From: Halorubrum lipolyticum DSM 21995
GTDB taxonomy: Archaea; Halobacteriota; Halobacteria; Halobacteriales; Haloferacaceae
Direction of reading: 5' to 3'
Length of the DNA stretch: 38,536 nucleotides
NCBI RefSeq assembly: GCF_000337375.1
Contig: NZ_AOJG01000006.1
Span: 34,435 to 72,970, forward strand
A model generated the notes under the pieces. It did not search any database, was not told the origin of the DNA, and worked only from the letters and a program-made list of their open reading frames with translations. This document shows, one piece after another, positions 22,162 to 31,084 of this stretch. Position 1 is the first letter of the stretch. The number at the start of each line of letters is the position of its first letter. A program made the position numbers and the translations under genes.

Positions 22162-23487
22162 TTACGGCCGCGTCGCCCGCGCGAACCACGTCTCCGGGTT
22201 CTGCCGCTTGACGCGGAAACTCGGGAGCTCCTCGGCGTCGGCCAGACCGAGCAGGAACCCCCTGACCGGCGCGGGGTCGCGGTCGCTCACGATGAGACAC
22301 TCCTCGCCCGAGCCGAGGCCGCGGAACCGCGCTGCGACGCGCTCTTTGCGGGTCTCCGGGTCGAGTCCGCGCAGGTCGACGGCGTCTTCGGGCGGCTCGA
22401 CCGACCAGACCGCCTCGTAGCGCTCGTCGACGGCGGCGGCCAGTTCGTCTGCGTGTTCGGGGAGCGCGTCGGCCCTCGGCGCCGGCGTCGACTGCAGCTC
22501 CGGGTCGAACGGGAGCTCCGCGAGGACCGGCAGGTCGAGCGCCTCGATCGGATCGTCACCGCCGAAGAGGTCGTGGGGCGCGCCGCACTCGCCGCAGACG
22601 AACTCGCCCATGTTCGAGACGACGCCGAGGACGGGCACGTCGTTCCCCTCGAACAGCTCCAGCGCGCGCCCGGTGTCGGAGACCGCCGCGTGGAACGGCG
22701 TGGTGACGAGGACGACCCCGTCGACCGGCACCTCTTGGAGGGTCGTCAGCGCCACGTCGCCGGTCCCCGGCGGCATGTCGACGACGACGGTGTCCGGGTC
22801 GCTCCACGCGGTCGTCTCGAACAGGTCCGAGAGCGCGTCGTGCGCCATCGCGCCCCGCCACGCGAGCGGGCCGCCGTCCGAGAGCAGCGCCACGCTCATC
22901 ACCTCTAGCCCGCCGACGTCGACCGGGACGGGATTCCCCTCGTCGTCGCTGTAGACGGGGCCGCTCGCGCCGAGCACCTCCGGGACGTTCGGGCCGTAGA
23001 TGTCGGCGTCGAAGAGGCCGACAGAGGGTGACGCCCGACCGCCGCCCCGACGCGCCGCGAGCGCGCAGGCCAGCGTCGTCGCGACCGTCGTCTTCCCGAC
23101 GCCGCCCTTCGTGCTCGCGACCGCGATCACTCGGTCCGCGGTCTCGATCCCCGACGACCGCCCGTCGAGGTCCGGGCTGGGATCGGCCTGCTCGACGCGC
23201 GCGTTCGAGACGCCCGGCGCGTCGGAGGCCGCGCGCACCATGGCGGCCGACACGCGTTCGGCGGCGTCCCGCGGGAACTCCCGCAGGTCCGCGGTGACAG
23301 TCGCGGTCCCGTCCGCGACCGTCACGTCCTCGACGAGGCCGGCCTCGAACGCGCTCACGCCGGCGTCCGGGTCCCGGACCTCTCGGAGCGCGGCCTCCAC
23401 GGCGTCGGCGGGCGATTCCTGAGCGGGCGATTCGTCGGCGTCGGCTGCATCGTCGGCATCGTCGATTTCTGCGGTGGAATCTGTCAT
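22162..23487 (-). CDS. Mrp/NBP35 Fe-S carrier ATPase fused to a DUF2249 domain
   Basis: The 441-aa protein has three parts. An acidic N-terminus leads to a MIP18/DUF59-like domain (about 26-100). A deviant Walker A P-loop NTPase follows: STKGGVGKTT (125-134), VVVDMPPGTGD, and the CGEC pair at 298-301 that bridges a transferable 4Fe-4S cluster. Residues about 368-440 match DUF2249 (DLRGLDPETRKERV, CLIVSDRDPAPVRGF and a terminal Trp-containing strand). Mrp proteins deliver Fe-S clusters to apoenzymes. DUF2249 proteins are often found beside denitrification and nitrogen-oxide genes. As the last gene of the nitrate reductase operon it may mature NarG, NarH or NarB. The ATG at 23487 is chosen because the 36 upstream in-frame residues have no domain character. 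Confidence 0.85.
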   Translation of the reverse strand: MTDSTAEIDDADDAADADESPAQESPADAVEAALREVRDPDAGVSAFEAGLVEDVTVADGTATVTADLREFPRDAAERVSAAMVRAASDAPGVSNARVEQADPSPDLDGRSSGIETADRVIAVASTKGGVGKTTVATTLACALAARRGGGRASPSVGLFDADIYGPNVPEVLGASGPVYSDDEGNPVPVDVGGLEVMSVALLSDGGPLAWRGAMAHDALSDLFETTAWSDPDTVVVDMPPGTGDVALTTLQEVPVDGVVLVTTPFHAAVSDTGRALELFEGNDVPVLGVVSNMGEFVCGECGAPHDLFGGDDPIEALDLPVLAELPFDPELQSTPAPRADALPEHADELAAAVDERYEAVWSVEPPEDAVDLRGLDPETRKERVAARFRGLGSGEECLIVSDRDPAPVRGFLLGLADAEELPSFRVKRQNPETWFARATRP

Positions 23488-23524
23488 GGTGTTGGTGTCG
23501 CTGTCGGTTCCGGACGCGAGCGGC

Positions 23525-24361
23525 TCACAGGTCCGGCCGGCGGTTGAGCGCGCTCTCGCCGGGTAGGTCGGCGCTGTCGTTTTCGGTCCCGCCACTGAAC
23601 TGCCGCCGGAACTTCCCCGCGTCGGCGTCGAGCGCGCGGACGGCGGTGCTCCGCACGACCTTCGGCTGCGTCTCGTCGCTCGCGACCGCCTCGAGGCGGG
23701 ACGCGGCGCGGTCGTCGTCGACGCCGGCGAGCAGGTGGACCGCCCACTCCCGGAGCCGCTCGCTGTCCGCGTGCGACAGTTCCAGCAGGACGGGACACAG
23801 CGCCTCGCCGCGCAGCTTGAACAGCGAGACGGCCGCGTTCCTGACGACCGCGTGGTGGTCGTCGTCGAGCGCCGCCTCGATCGTCGCCGCGTGCTCGCTC
23901 CGGTCGATCCGGTCGAGCGCGACGACCGCCTCGGCGCGGACCCACGGGTCGGAGTCGTCGCACGCCGCGACCGCGGCCTCGCCCGCCCGCTCGCCGCCGA
24001 GCTGGCCGAGCGCCTCGACCGCGAACTGGCGCACGTCGGCGTCGCCGTCAGTGAGACCGCGTTCGGTCAGCGCGTCGAGAGCGGCCTCGGTCGGTCGCCC
24101 CTCGCCGAGCGCCAGCGCGGCCCGCCGGCGCGCGACGGGGTCGCCGTCGACGAGGTCCGCGATCTTCTCGGCAACGTCGGTCCCGCGGAGCGGCGCCGTG
24201 TCGGTCGCCTGTAGCTCTCGCGGGCTCGCGTCGCCGATCGTCACGTCGCGGCTCACCTCGATGTCCTCGAGCCCGTCCGGCTCCTCGCCGAACCCCGGGC
24301 TCTCCTCCGGGTGGACTCGGGGGTCAGTGGGTCCGTCGGTCGCCTCGTCCGGGTCTCTCAT
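23525..24361 (-). CDS. HEAT-repeat protein of the nar operon
   Basis: This 278-aa soluble protein has an acidic Pro/Glu N-terminus (1-60). From about 62 to 255 there are five to six HEAT-like repeats with pattern ARRRAALALGEG, VRQFAVEALGQLG, VRAEAVVALDRI, VRNAAVSLFKL and LREWAVHLLAGV. They resemble PBS-lyase-type HEAT proteins, which serve as scaffolds or cofactor-attachment chaperones. The gene overlaps the previous one by four bases (ATGA) and is 37 nt from the Mrp gene, so it belongs to the operon. A role in assembly or cofactor loading of the reductase complex is inference. Confidence 0.8.
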   Translation of the reverse strand: MRDPDEATDGPTDPRVHPEESPGFGEEPDGLEDIEVSRDVTIGDASPRELQATDTAPLRGTDVAEKIADLVDGDPVARRRAALALGEGRPTEAALDALTERGLTDGDADVRQFAVEALGQLGGERAGEAAVAACDDSDPWVRAEAVVALDRIDRSEHAATIEAALDDDHHAVVRNAAVSLFKLRGEALCPVLLELSHADSERLREWAVHLLAGVDDDRAASRLEAVASDETQPKVVRSTAVRALDADAGKFRRQFSGGTENDSADLPGESALNRRPDL

Positions 24362-25302
24362 CGGGCGCTCACCCCGCTAGCGCCCGGTGAATCCCTCGCG
24401 TCCGGCTCGTCTGGCTCGTCCGGCGCGCCGAAGAGCCCGTCGGCGTCGAGCGTCGCGAGCGCGGCGCCGAGACACACCGCGGTCGCGGCCCCCGGGGTCG
24501 CCGGGACCCCCGAGAGCAGCAGCAGGACCGCGCCGACCGCGAGCCACGCGTCGCGCTTGCGGACGCCGGCGACGGCGGCCGCGACCCCGCCGAACGCCGC
24601 GGTCGCGACGAGGACGTGCGGGCTCCCGACGACGGCGAACCCGACGAGCAGCGCGCCCCCGGTGACGTACGGCGCGGCGGCGCTGGCGCCGACGACGCCC
24701 ACGAACGCGGCCGCGCCGGCGACGAGCGCGACCGGGTCGCCCTCGGCCCGGACGGCGAGGAGGGTCACCCCCGCGAGGAAGGCGACGGATCCGGCCGCCC
24801 GGAAGGGAGATCCGACGATGCCCGCGGTCGCGGCGAGCGAGAGCCCGGCGGCCGCCGCGAACGCCAGCGCGACGACGCTGCGCCGGAGATCGACGTAGGC
24901 CGCCGGCGTGCCCAGCGCCCGGGCGAACGCGATCGCGGCGCCGGTCGGGACCGCGACCGCCGCGGCGACGGTCGCCCCGTCGGAGACCGTCGCGAGCACG
25001 CCGAACACGCCGGCGAACAGGAGGCCCACGCGAACGACGGGGCGGTCCGTCGAGAGCGCGACCGAAGCGAGCGCGACCCCGGCCGCGACCCCCGCGACGG
25101 TACTCACGGCGGGGACCGCTCCGGACGGGACTCCGGCCGGCTCGACCGGCGCGTTGTACAGCACGCGGACCGCAGTTGCGACGCCTACGGCGACGGCGGC
25201 GAGCAGCCCGATCGACCCCACTCGGCCGCCGAAGCGACCGGGGGAGCGCGGCGAACTCGCTCGCGCGCTCGCGTTTCGTGTCTGCGAACTCACGGGCGTC
25301 AC
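24358..25302 (-). CDS. Polytopic membrane protein of the nar operon
   Basis: This 314-aa protein is Ala/Val/Gly-rich with about nine to ten hydrophobic segments between residues 28 and 290, short loops, and a soluble acidic tail (APDEPDEPDARDSPGA). It starts with GTG, overlapping the narJ stop by four bases. I do not recognise a family and see no heme-ligand His pattern or transporter signature. Nitrate/nitrite carriers are MFS proteins with distinct NNP motifs, absent here. It may anchor, assemble or supply the complex. Confidence 0.7.
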   Translation of the reverse strand: MTPVSSQTRNASARASSPRSPGRFGGRVGSIGLLAAVAVGVATAVRVLYNAPVEPAGVPSGAVPAVSTVAGVAAGVALASVALSTDRPVVRVGLLFAGVFGVLATVSDGATVAAAVAVPTGAAIAFARALGTPAAYVDLRRSVVALAFAAAAGLSLAATAGIVGSPFRAAGSVAFLAGVTLLAVRAEGDPVALVAGAAAFVGVVGASAAAPYVTGGALLVGFAVVGSPHVLVATAAFGGVAAAVAGVRKRDAWLAVGAVLLLLSGVPATPGAATAVCLGAALATLDADGLFGAPDEPDEPDARDSPGASGVSAR

Positions 25303-26102
25303 GACGACGCACCTCCGACGCCGGCGTCGAGCCGGTCCGCGAGGTCGTCGACATCCGCGGCGACGAACGCGTCGAGGAAGCGTGCGAGGCGCCCGTAGAC
25401 GCTCGTTCCGGGTTCTTCGTCCAGAGCCGCTCGAAGCCCCGACGCCAGGACGGAGAAGTGGCGGTCGTGGAAGTCGAGCCGCGCGCGGTCGAGGTTCGCC
25501 GGATCGCCGGGGTCAACGCCGCTGTCCGGGGCGGAGTCGGCGGCGGCCAGCCGACAGAGGTACCCCGCGAACTCGAGCTCCAGCCGGACGTGGTCGTGGT
25601 GGCGGCGCTCCTCGCCGCCGATCTCGCATCCGAAGTGCTCGTACGCCCGGGCGAGGTCGAGGTTCACGTCGTTCCACGACACCTCCGACCGGTACGTCGA
25701 CTCGTACAGGGAGGCCGGCGGCCCCTGGTTCTCGACCGTCCCGTCGGTCCCGTCGATCACCTCGGAGTAGCCGACGACGAACAAGTCGTTGTACCGGGCG
25801 GCGAGCGTCTCCCGGTCGTCATCGACGGTCAGGTCCGGCGGGTCGACGTCGAGGCCGCTCTCCCCGACGTGCGTCGCCACCGCCTCGTCGAGCGAGCCGT
25901 CCGCGAACTCGTCGTAGACGCCCCGACTCGGCTCGGCGAACGCCGCCGCCGCGAGCGCGTAGACGTTCCCGCGGGCGGCGGTCGCCTCGTCGATCGCGTC
26001 GCTCGGGAGGCCCGCGTCGGGGCGCGGGTCGTCGCCGGGCCGCGCTCCGTCCCCTCCGGACTGCGTCTCGTCTCGCTCGGGCGTCGATTCCGACACGGTC
26101 AC
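25299..26102 (-). CDS. narJ: Nitrate reductase chaperone NarJ (TorD/DmsD family)
   Basis: This 267-aa all-helical chaperone would bind the NarG Tat signal or apo-NarG during molybdenum cofactor insertion. The family core is visible as LAARYNDLFVVGY, YESTYRSEV, LARAYEHFGCEIG, ERRHHDHVRLELEFAGYLCRLA and ARLDFHDRHFSVLASGL. The N-terminal 40 residues are an acidic disordered extension common in haloarchaea. It starts with GTG and its start overlaps the preceding stop by four bases. The usual bacterial partner NarI is missing and is replaced by the heme b protein encoded just upstream. Confidence 0.85.
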   Translation of the reverse strand: MTVSESTPERDETQSGGDGARPGDDPRPDAGLPSDAIDEATAARGNVYALAAAAFAEPSRGVYDEFADGSLDEAVATHVGESGLDVDPPDLTVDDDRETLAARYNDLFVVGYSEVIDGTDGTVENQGPPASLYESTYRSEVSWNDVNLDLARAYEHFGCEIGGEERRHHDHVRLELEFAGYLCRLAAADSAPDSGVDPGDPANLDRARLDFHDRHFSVLASGLRAALDEEPGTSVYGRLARFLDAFVAADVDDLADRLDAGVGGASS

Positions 26103-26977
26103 TCACCCCTCGTTCGACGGACGCCCTCGACGGTGACGAGCGTGGTGAACACGACGGCGGCACCGGCTATCGCCCACAGAACCGTCTCGTAGGGTGCCCC
26201 GCCGTCGTCCGGACCGAGCGAGAGGTAGTACCACTCGCTGGCCGCCTTCTGACCGGAGCGCTCGTCGTTCGAGCCCTCCCAGACCGCGAACGCGGCGTTC
26301 ACGTCCTCGCCGTCGTCGACGTCGGTCACGTTCGCGCGGTCGGACGCGAGCGACCGGGAGAACACTACGGCCCACCGGTCGCCGGTGTGGGTCGCAGTCG
26401 CCTCCACCGCCGACTCAGGGAGCCGCGTCGTGCTGCCGGCGCCCCCGGCGAGCAGCGACTCCGTCCCGTCGGCCCCGTTCCAGTACCAGACGTTCACCCG
26501 GTCGTCGGCTGACCCCATCGCGATCGGCGGCTGTTTCTCGGTCGAGACCGGAAGCTGGACCGCGGCGGCGTCGGCGAACGCGCGCAGCGAGTCGGTCGAC
26601 GTGTTCGCGGTCCCGTCGTCCCACGACAGCCGGAGGTAGAGCCGCTCGTCGGTCCGCGCGGCCGCGACGCCGGCTGAGTCGACGGTGGCGTCGGAGCCGC
26701 CCGGAACCGCCGCGCCGGAGCTGCTCAGCGGGACGCTCACGGTCTCGACCGACTCCCACGCGTCCCCGGTCGGCTCCGCGAGGTCGCCGGCGCCCGCCTG
26801 CCGCTCGACCGGGATCTCGTAGGCCGCGCGGGCGTCGACGAGCATCGGGAACGCCGCGGTCGCGAGCACGACGGCGAGCGCGATCGCGGCCGCCGCGGCG
26901 AGCTCCCGGGACCCGAGTCCGCCGCCGGCCTCCGCGTCGGACCGGTCAGCGTCGCCCCGGCCGGCGTCAGCCGTCAT
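26099..26977 (-). CDS. Heme b subunit of nitrate reductase (ethylbenzene dehydrogenase gamma type)
   Basis: This 292-aa exported protein is anchored by an N-terminal helix (about 25-45) and a C-terminal helix (262-285), with a beta-rich outside domain between them. The fold resembles the gamma subunit of ethylbenzene/DMS/selenate-type reductases: DAWESVETVSVPL, LYLRLSWDD, AVQLPV, NVWYWNGAD and FAVWEGSNDERSGQKAAS. Met154 (PPIAMGS) and Lys244 (GQKAAS) sit where those proteins ligate heme b. It corresponds to the unnamed orf7 of described haloarchaeal nar operons, as I recall. It would pass electrons to NarH outside the membrane. It overlaps narH by 11 bases. Confidence 0.8.
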   Translation of the reverse strand: MTADAGRGDADRSDAEAGGGLGSRELAAAAAIALAVVLATAAFPMLVDARAAYEIPVERQAGAGDLAEPTGDAWESVETVSVPLSSSGAAVPGGSDATVDSAGVAAARTDERLYLRLSWDDGTANTSTDSLRAFADAAAVQLPVSTEKQPPIAMGSADDRVNVWYWNGADGTESLLAGGAGSTTRLPESAVEATATHTGDRWAVVFSRSLASDRANVTDVDDGEDVNAAFAVWEGSNDERSGQKAASEWYYLSLGPDDGGAPYETVLWAIAGAAVVFTTLVTVEGVRRTRGE

Positions 26978-28061
26978 CGTCGAACACCTCCAGCCGGTAC
27001 TGGTCGTCGTTGTTTACGGTCGAGAGGATCTCCATGAGCTCGCTCTCCTCGCCGCGCTCGGCCTTCTCCCGCTCGCGGGTGATCGTGTTGAGCGCCGACT
27101 CGACCGCCGGGCCGAACAGCTCCTCCAGGTAGTTGCGCGGGATGCGGTTCGCGTCCACCGTCTCGCCGCTCTCCGAGGTCTGCGGCGGCGCGTACGGCGG
27201 GATGTAGTAGACGTTCGGCTCGGTCCGGTACTCGGGGTGGAGCCGCAGAGCGACCTCGTACTCGTTCACGAGCTTGTGGATCGGGCCCTCCTCGTCGTCG
27301 AGGAAGCCGACGTGCCGGAGCTGCGGCGGACAGTCCTCGGCGCAGGAGGGGGGTCGCACCTCGCCCTCGGGCCCCTCCCCCTCGATCCGGGGGTAACAGA
27401 AGATGCACTTCTCGCTGGTCTTCGTCTGCGCGTTGTAGAACACCTTCTTGTAGGGACACCCCTCGACGCAGTACCGGTAGCCGCGGCAGCGGTCCTGATC
27501 GACGAGGACGATCCCGTCCTCCTCGCGCTTGTAGATCGCGGAGCGTGGGCACGCCTCCACGCAGGAAGGGTGGGTGCAGTGGTTGCAGATCCGGGGGAGG
27601 TAGAAGTAGTACGAGTTCGGGTACTCGCCGGCCCCCTCGTCCTCGTCCCAGTTCGGTCCCCAGTCGGCGTTCTCCATTGGGCGGAGCGGCTCGTCGCTCC
27701 CCTCGTACATGATCGCCTCGTGATTGAACTCCCACGCGCGACCGTACTCCTCCTTCTCCGGGAGCTCGCCGGGCGTCCGCGATTGGCCGTCCTCGTCCCA
27801 GCCGCCGCCGAGCTCCTCCCAGTCGCGGGGGTAGCCGGCGCCGGGCTTCGTCTCGACGTTGTTCCAGTACATGTACTCGCGCCCGCCGGACTCGGTCCAG
27901 TTGGTCTTACACGCGATCGTGCAGGTCTGGCAGCCGATACACTTGTTGAGGTCCATCACCATCGCGATCTGGTGATCGACGCCCTCCGCGAGCGGAACGT
28001 CGCCGTCCTCGGTCTGGCGGGCGGTTTCGTCGGTCCGGCTGACCGTGTCGTCTGTACTCAT
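26967..28061 (-). CDS. narH: Respiratory nitrate reductase iron-sulfur subunit NarH
   Basis: This 364-aa electron-transfer subunit carries four ferredoxin-type clusters. The cysteine groups are CIGCQTC..C (41-51), CNHC..C..CP (159-171), CRGYRYC..C (192-202) with Tyr195 where bacterial NarH has Trp in place of a cysteine (the 3Fe-4S site), and CIFC (219-222) with CAEDC (240-244). The long YKREEDGIVLVDQDRCRG segment is diagnostic for NarH. No signal peptide is present, so it is likely exported bound to NarG. It overlaps narG by one base (TGATG). Confidence 0.95.
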   Translation of the reverse strand: MSTDDTVSRTDETARQTEDGDVPLAEGVDHQIAMVMDLNKCIGCQTCTIACKTNWTESGGREYMYWNNVETKPGAGYPRDWEELGGGWDEDGQSRTPGELPEKEEYGRAWEFNHEAIMYEGSDEPLRPMENADWGPNWDEDEGAGEYPNSYYFYLPRICNHCTHPSCVEACPRSAIYKREEDGIVLVDQDRCRGYRYCVEGCPYKKVFYNAQTKTSEKCIFCYPRIEGEGPEGEVRPPSCAEDCPPQLRHVGFLDDEEGPIHKLVNEYEVALRLHPEYRTEPNVYYIPPYAPPQTSESGETVDANRIPRNYLEELFGPAVESALNTITREREKAERGEESELMEILSTVNNDDQYRLEVFDDDG

Positions 28062-31000
28062 CAGTCGTCACCTCCGAGCAGGTCAGAGACGCGACCCAAC
28101 GCGCCGCGGGAGTCGGTCTCCGCGTCTCCGGCCGCCGGGTCGCCCGGTCCGGTCCCGTCGCCCCGTTCGAGACTAAGCCCGTCGCCCACCGATCTCGCGT
28201 CGTCGCCCGAGGCCGCCCCCTCTTCGACTTTCTCGACCTCGATCCGAACGTCGCTGTTCACGCCGGTCGGGCCCCAGTAGTTCGGGAAGAAGTGCAGGTG
28301 CTCGCCCGTGTCCTCGGGGTACTGGACGAGCTGCGTCGGCTTCATGTACATCGGCACGAGCGAGTTGAAGTTGTTGCGGTCGGGGTACTGGAACCGCTCC
28401 CAGCTGAAGAAGTGCCGGACCGTTCCGGGCTCCCCGCTCGGGTAGATCTTGGCCTGCACCTCGACGGAGTCGAGGTCGTTGTACACCCGAACGGTGTCGC
28501 CGTCCTCGATGTCTCGCACCTCCGCGTCCTCGGGGTTGAGATAGACGGTCGGCTCGCCGCGCTGCAGCCGGAGCATCTTGGTGCTGTCGCGCCACGTCGA
28601 GTGGATCGACCAGCGGCTGTGCGGCGTGTTGTACCCCAGCGGGTACTCCGACTTCTCCTGTAACACCGGCGCCTCCTTGTGGGTCGGGAGCTGCTCGTCG
28701 AGCTCTAAGAACCAGTCGTGGTCGATGTAGTACTGCTGGCGCCCCGTGAACGTCGGCCACGGGTTCTTGTCCTGCACGTAGTCCTTCCACGGCGTGTACG
28801 CCTCGCCCTCCTCGATGTCCGACGACCAGTGGTCCCCGGCCTCGAGGAGCCGTCTGGGCTGTTCGTCGACGTCGGCGAAGGTGATCCGCTCGTCGGTCCC
28901 CTCGGGGTTCGTCTCCTCGGAGTTCTCGAGGATGAACTCCGCGGCCGCCTCGTCCTCCGCCAGGGCGCCGGCCTCGTCGTCGAGCCAGTCGCGGACGTAG
29001 TCGTCGCGGACCGACCGGAGGTCGATCCGCCGGTCGAACTTCCGGTCGTCGACCGGTTCCGTGCCGCGCTCTTCGGCGAGCTCCTGGATCTTCGCGGCGA
29101 GCTCGCGGAAGATCTGCCAGTCGGTCTTCGACTCGCCCAGCGGCTCGACCGCCGGCGTGAACGGGTGCACGTACGAGTGCATGTCCGTCTCCGAGAGGTC
29201 GTGTTTCTCGTAGTGGCTCGCGGTCGGCAGGACGATGTCGCTGTTGAGCGCGGTCGAGTCCATCCGGAAGTTGATGTCGACGACGAGGTCGAGCTTCGGC
29301 CACAGCTCCTCCTCGACGGCGATGTTCCCCTTGGCTTGATTGAAGTAGTTCCCGCGCCAGACGAACATCACCCGCGGGTCCGGGCGGCCGCCGTCGTCGC
29401 GCTCGCTCGGGTACAGCGGCATCCACCCCTTATTGATCGACTCCCGGATCTTCGCCGCGGTGTCCGGGTCGGTGTTCTCTAAGATCCCGGCGTGGTAGTA
29501 CGTCCACAGCGTCGTCGGAACGCCCCGGACGCTCCCGGTCGGGAAGGAGAGCTTCTGCCACCCGTTGTACGTCCAGATCTTCTCCTGGCCGACGTAGTGG
29601 TCGAGGCCCGTCCCCTGGCGGCCGAGGTTCCCCGTGAGCGTGACGAGCAGCTGGATCGCGCGGTTGCCCAGGTCGTTGTGGTACCAGTCGTTGACCCCCT
29701 TGCCGTGGATGATCTTCGCGCGGTCGACCTCGGCGAACTCGCGGGCGATCGTCTGGTGCGTCTGCTCGCCGACGCCGGTGATCTCGTTGACCCGCTCGGG
29801 GGTGTACGCCGACAGCTCGTCGCGGAGGTTCAGCCACACGGAGCGCGTCTCGACCGCGCCGTCGGTCGTGTCGACCGCGCGCTCGACGGCGAGCTCCGGG
29901 TCGAAGTCGAGCTCGATGCTCACGGAGTCGTCGTACTGCCCGTCGCGCTCGCCGAGCGATCCGGGGGCCGGCCGGAGGGCCCCGTCGGCGTCCTGCATGA
30001 CGAACACCTTCTCCGGGCGGTCGGCGTCGACGTCGAGTCCGGACACCTCGCTCGCGCGGAGGAACTTGCCGGTGTCCTCGCGGACGAGCAGCGGCATGTC
30101 CGTCTGCTCTTTTAAATGCGCCTCGTCGTACAGCCCCTCGTCGACGATGGTGCGGGCCATCCCGAGCGCGAGCGCGGTGTCGCTGCCGGGCTCCGGACCG
30201 AGCCACTCGTCGCAGTGGATCGCCGTCTGGCTGTAGTCGGTGAAGATCCCGACGCGCTTGGCGCCGTCGTACCCCGCTTCGAGGAAGTACTTGGCGTCGG
30301 GGATCCGCGTGACGTTGATGTTCGAGCCCCACGCGATGATGTAGTCGGCGTTGTACCAGTCCGCGCTCTCGGCGTTATCGGTCTGGGTCCCCCACGTGAT
30401 CGGCTGGCCCGGCGGGAGGTCGGAGTACCAGTCGTAGAAGGAGTGGCTGACCCCGCCGAGGAGATTGATAAGCCGGCTCCCCGAGGCGAACGACACCGGG
30501 CTCATCGCCGGGATCGGCGTGAAGCCGCTGATCGCGTCGTACTCCTCGTCCTCGACGGCGTCGATGACCTCCTCGGCGATCTCCGTGAGCGCCTCGTCCC
30601 AGGAGATCCGCTCCCACTTCCCCTCCCCGCGCTCGCCGGTCCGGCGGAGCGGGTGCGTGACGCGCTGGTCGGCGTTCACGTAGTCGGTGAAACACGCCCC
30701 CTTCTGACACCCTCGCGGATTGGGGTCGGGGAGCGACTCGTCGAAGCGGGGGTAGTCGCCGGCCTGTTCCTCGCGCCACACCTGCCCGTTCCGGGTGTAC
30801 ACCTGCCACGAGCAGCTGCCCGTGCAGTTGACGCTGTGCGTCGAGCGGGCCTTGCCGTCCCAGTCCCACTCCTCGCGGTAGAGGTCCTCCCAGTCGCGGT
30901 ACGGGTAGTCGCCGATCGGGTCGTCGACGACCTCCAGCGTCGTCATCTCGGTGAGGTCCTGCGCGGAGCCCAACCCGGTGGCGCCGACGGCGGCCGCCGC

Positions 31001-31084
31001 CCCGACCCCCTTCAGGAAGTCGCGGCGCGCGGCGCCCGAGCCGTCGCGTGTCGATTCGTCCGAAGCGTCTGTCGTGTCAGTCAT
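28061..31084 (-). CDS. narG: Respiratory nitrate reductase catalytic subunit NarG (Tat-exported)
   Basis: This 1007-aa molybdopterin enzyme of the DMSO-reductase family reduces nitrate to nitrite. A twin-arginine signal (ARRDFLKGVGAAAAVGATG, about 19-37) directs it outside the membrane, unlike bacterial NarG. The FS0 cluster uses His83-x3-Cys87-x3-Cys91 and Cys126 (HSVNCTGSC and RGCQKGAC). The Mo-ligand region is YNADYIIAWGSNINVTRIPDA, with the Asp expected in NarG-type enzymes. Several cofactor-binding segments follow, such as RAKIIHGKGVNDWYHND and NIVLP-like NSDIVLPTASHYEKHD. The C-terminal beta-barrel is present and the tail is acidic. It overlaps orf4 by eight bases. Confidence 0.96.
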   Translation of the reverse strand: MTDTTDASDESTRDGSGAARRDFLKGVGAAAAVGATGLGSAQDLTEMTTLEVVDDPIGDYPYRDWEDLYREEWDWDGKARSTHSVNCTGSCSWQVYTRNGQVWREEQAGDYPRFDESLPDPNPRGCQKGACFTDYVNADQRVTHPLRRTGERGEGKWERISWDEALTEIAEEVIDAVEDEEYDAISGFTPIPAMSPVSFASGSRLINLLGGVSHSFYDWYSDLPPGQPITWGTQTDNAESADWYNADYIIAWGSNINVTRIPDAKYFLEAGYDGAKRVGIFTDYSQTAIHCDEWLGPEPGSDTALALGMARTIVDEGLYDEAHLKEQTDMPLLVREDTGKFLRASEVSGLDVDADRPEKVFVMQDADGALRPAPGSLGERDGQYDDSVSIELDFDPELAVERAVDTTDGAVETRSVWLNLRDELSAYTPERVNEITGVGEQTHQTIAREFAEVDRAKIIHGKGVNDWYHNDLGNRAIQLLVTLTGNLGRQGTGLDHYVGQEKIWTYNGWQKLSFPTGSVRGVPTTLWTYYHAGILENTDPDTAAKIRESINKGWMPLYPSERDDGGRPDPRVMFVWRGNYFNQAKGNIAVEEELWPKLDLVVDINFRMDSTALNSDIVLPTASHYEKHDLSETDMHSYVHPFTPAVEPLGESKTDWQIFRELAAKIQELAEERGTEPVDDRKFDRRIDLRSVRDDYVRDWLDDEAGALAEDEAAAEFILENSEETNPEGTDERITFADVDEQPRRLLEAGDHWSSDIEEGEAYTPWKDYVQDKNPWPTFTGRQQYYIDHDWFLELDEQLPTHKEAPVLQEKSEYPLGYNTPHSRWSIHSTWRDSTKMLRLQRGEPTVYLNPEDAEVRDIEDGDTVRVYNDLDSVEVQAKIYPSGEPGTVRHFFSWERFQYPDRNNFNSLVPMYMKPTQLVQYPEDTGEHLHFFPNYWGPTGVNSDVRIEVEKVEEGAASGDDARSVGDGLSLERGDGTGPGDPAAGDAETDSRGALGRVSDLLGGDD

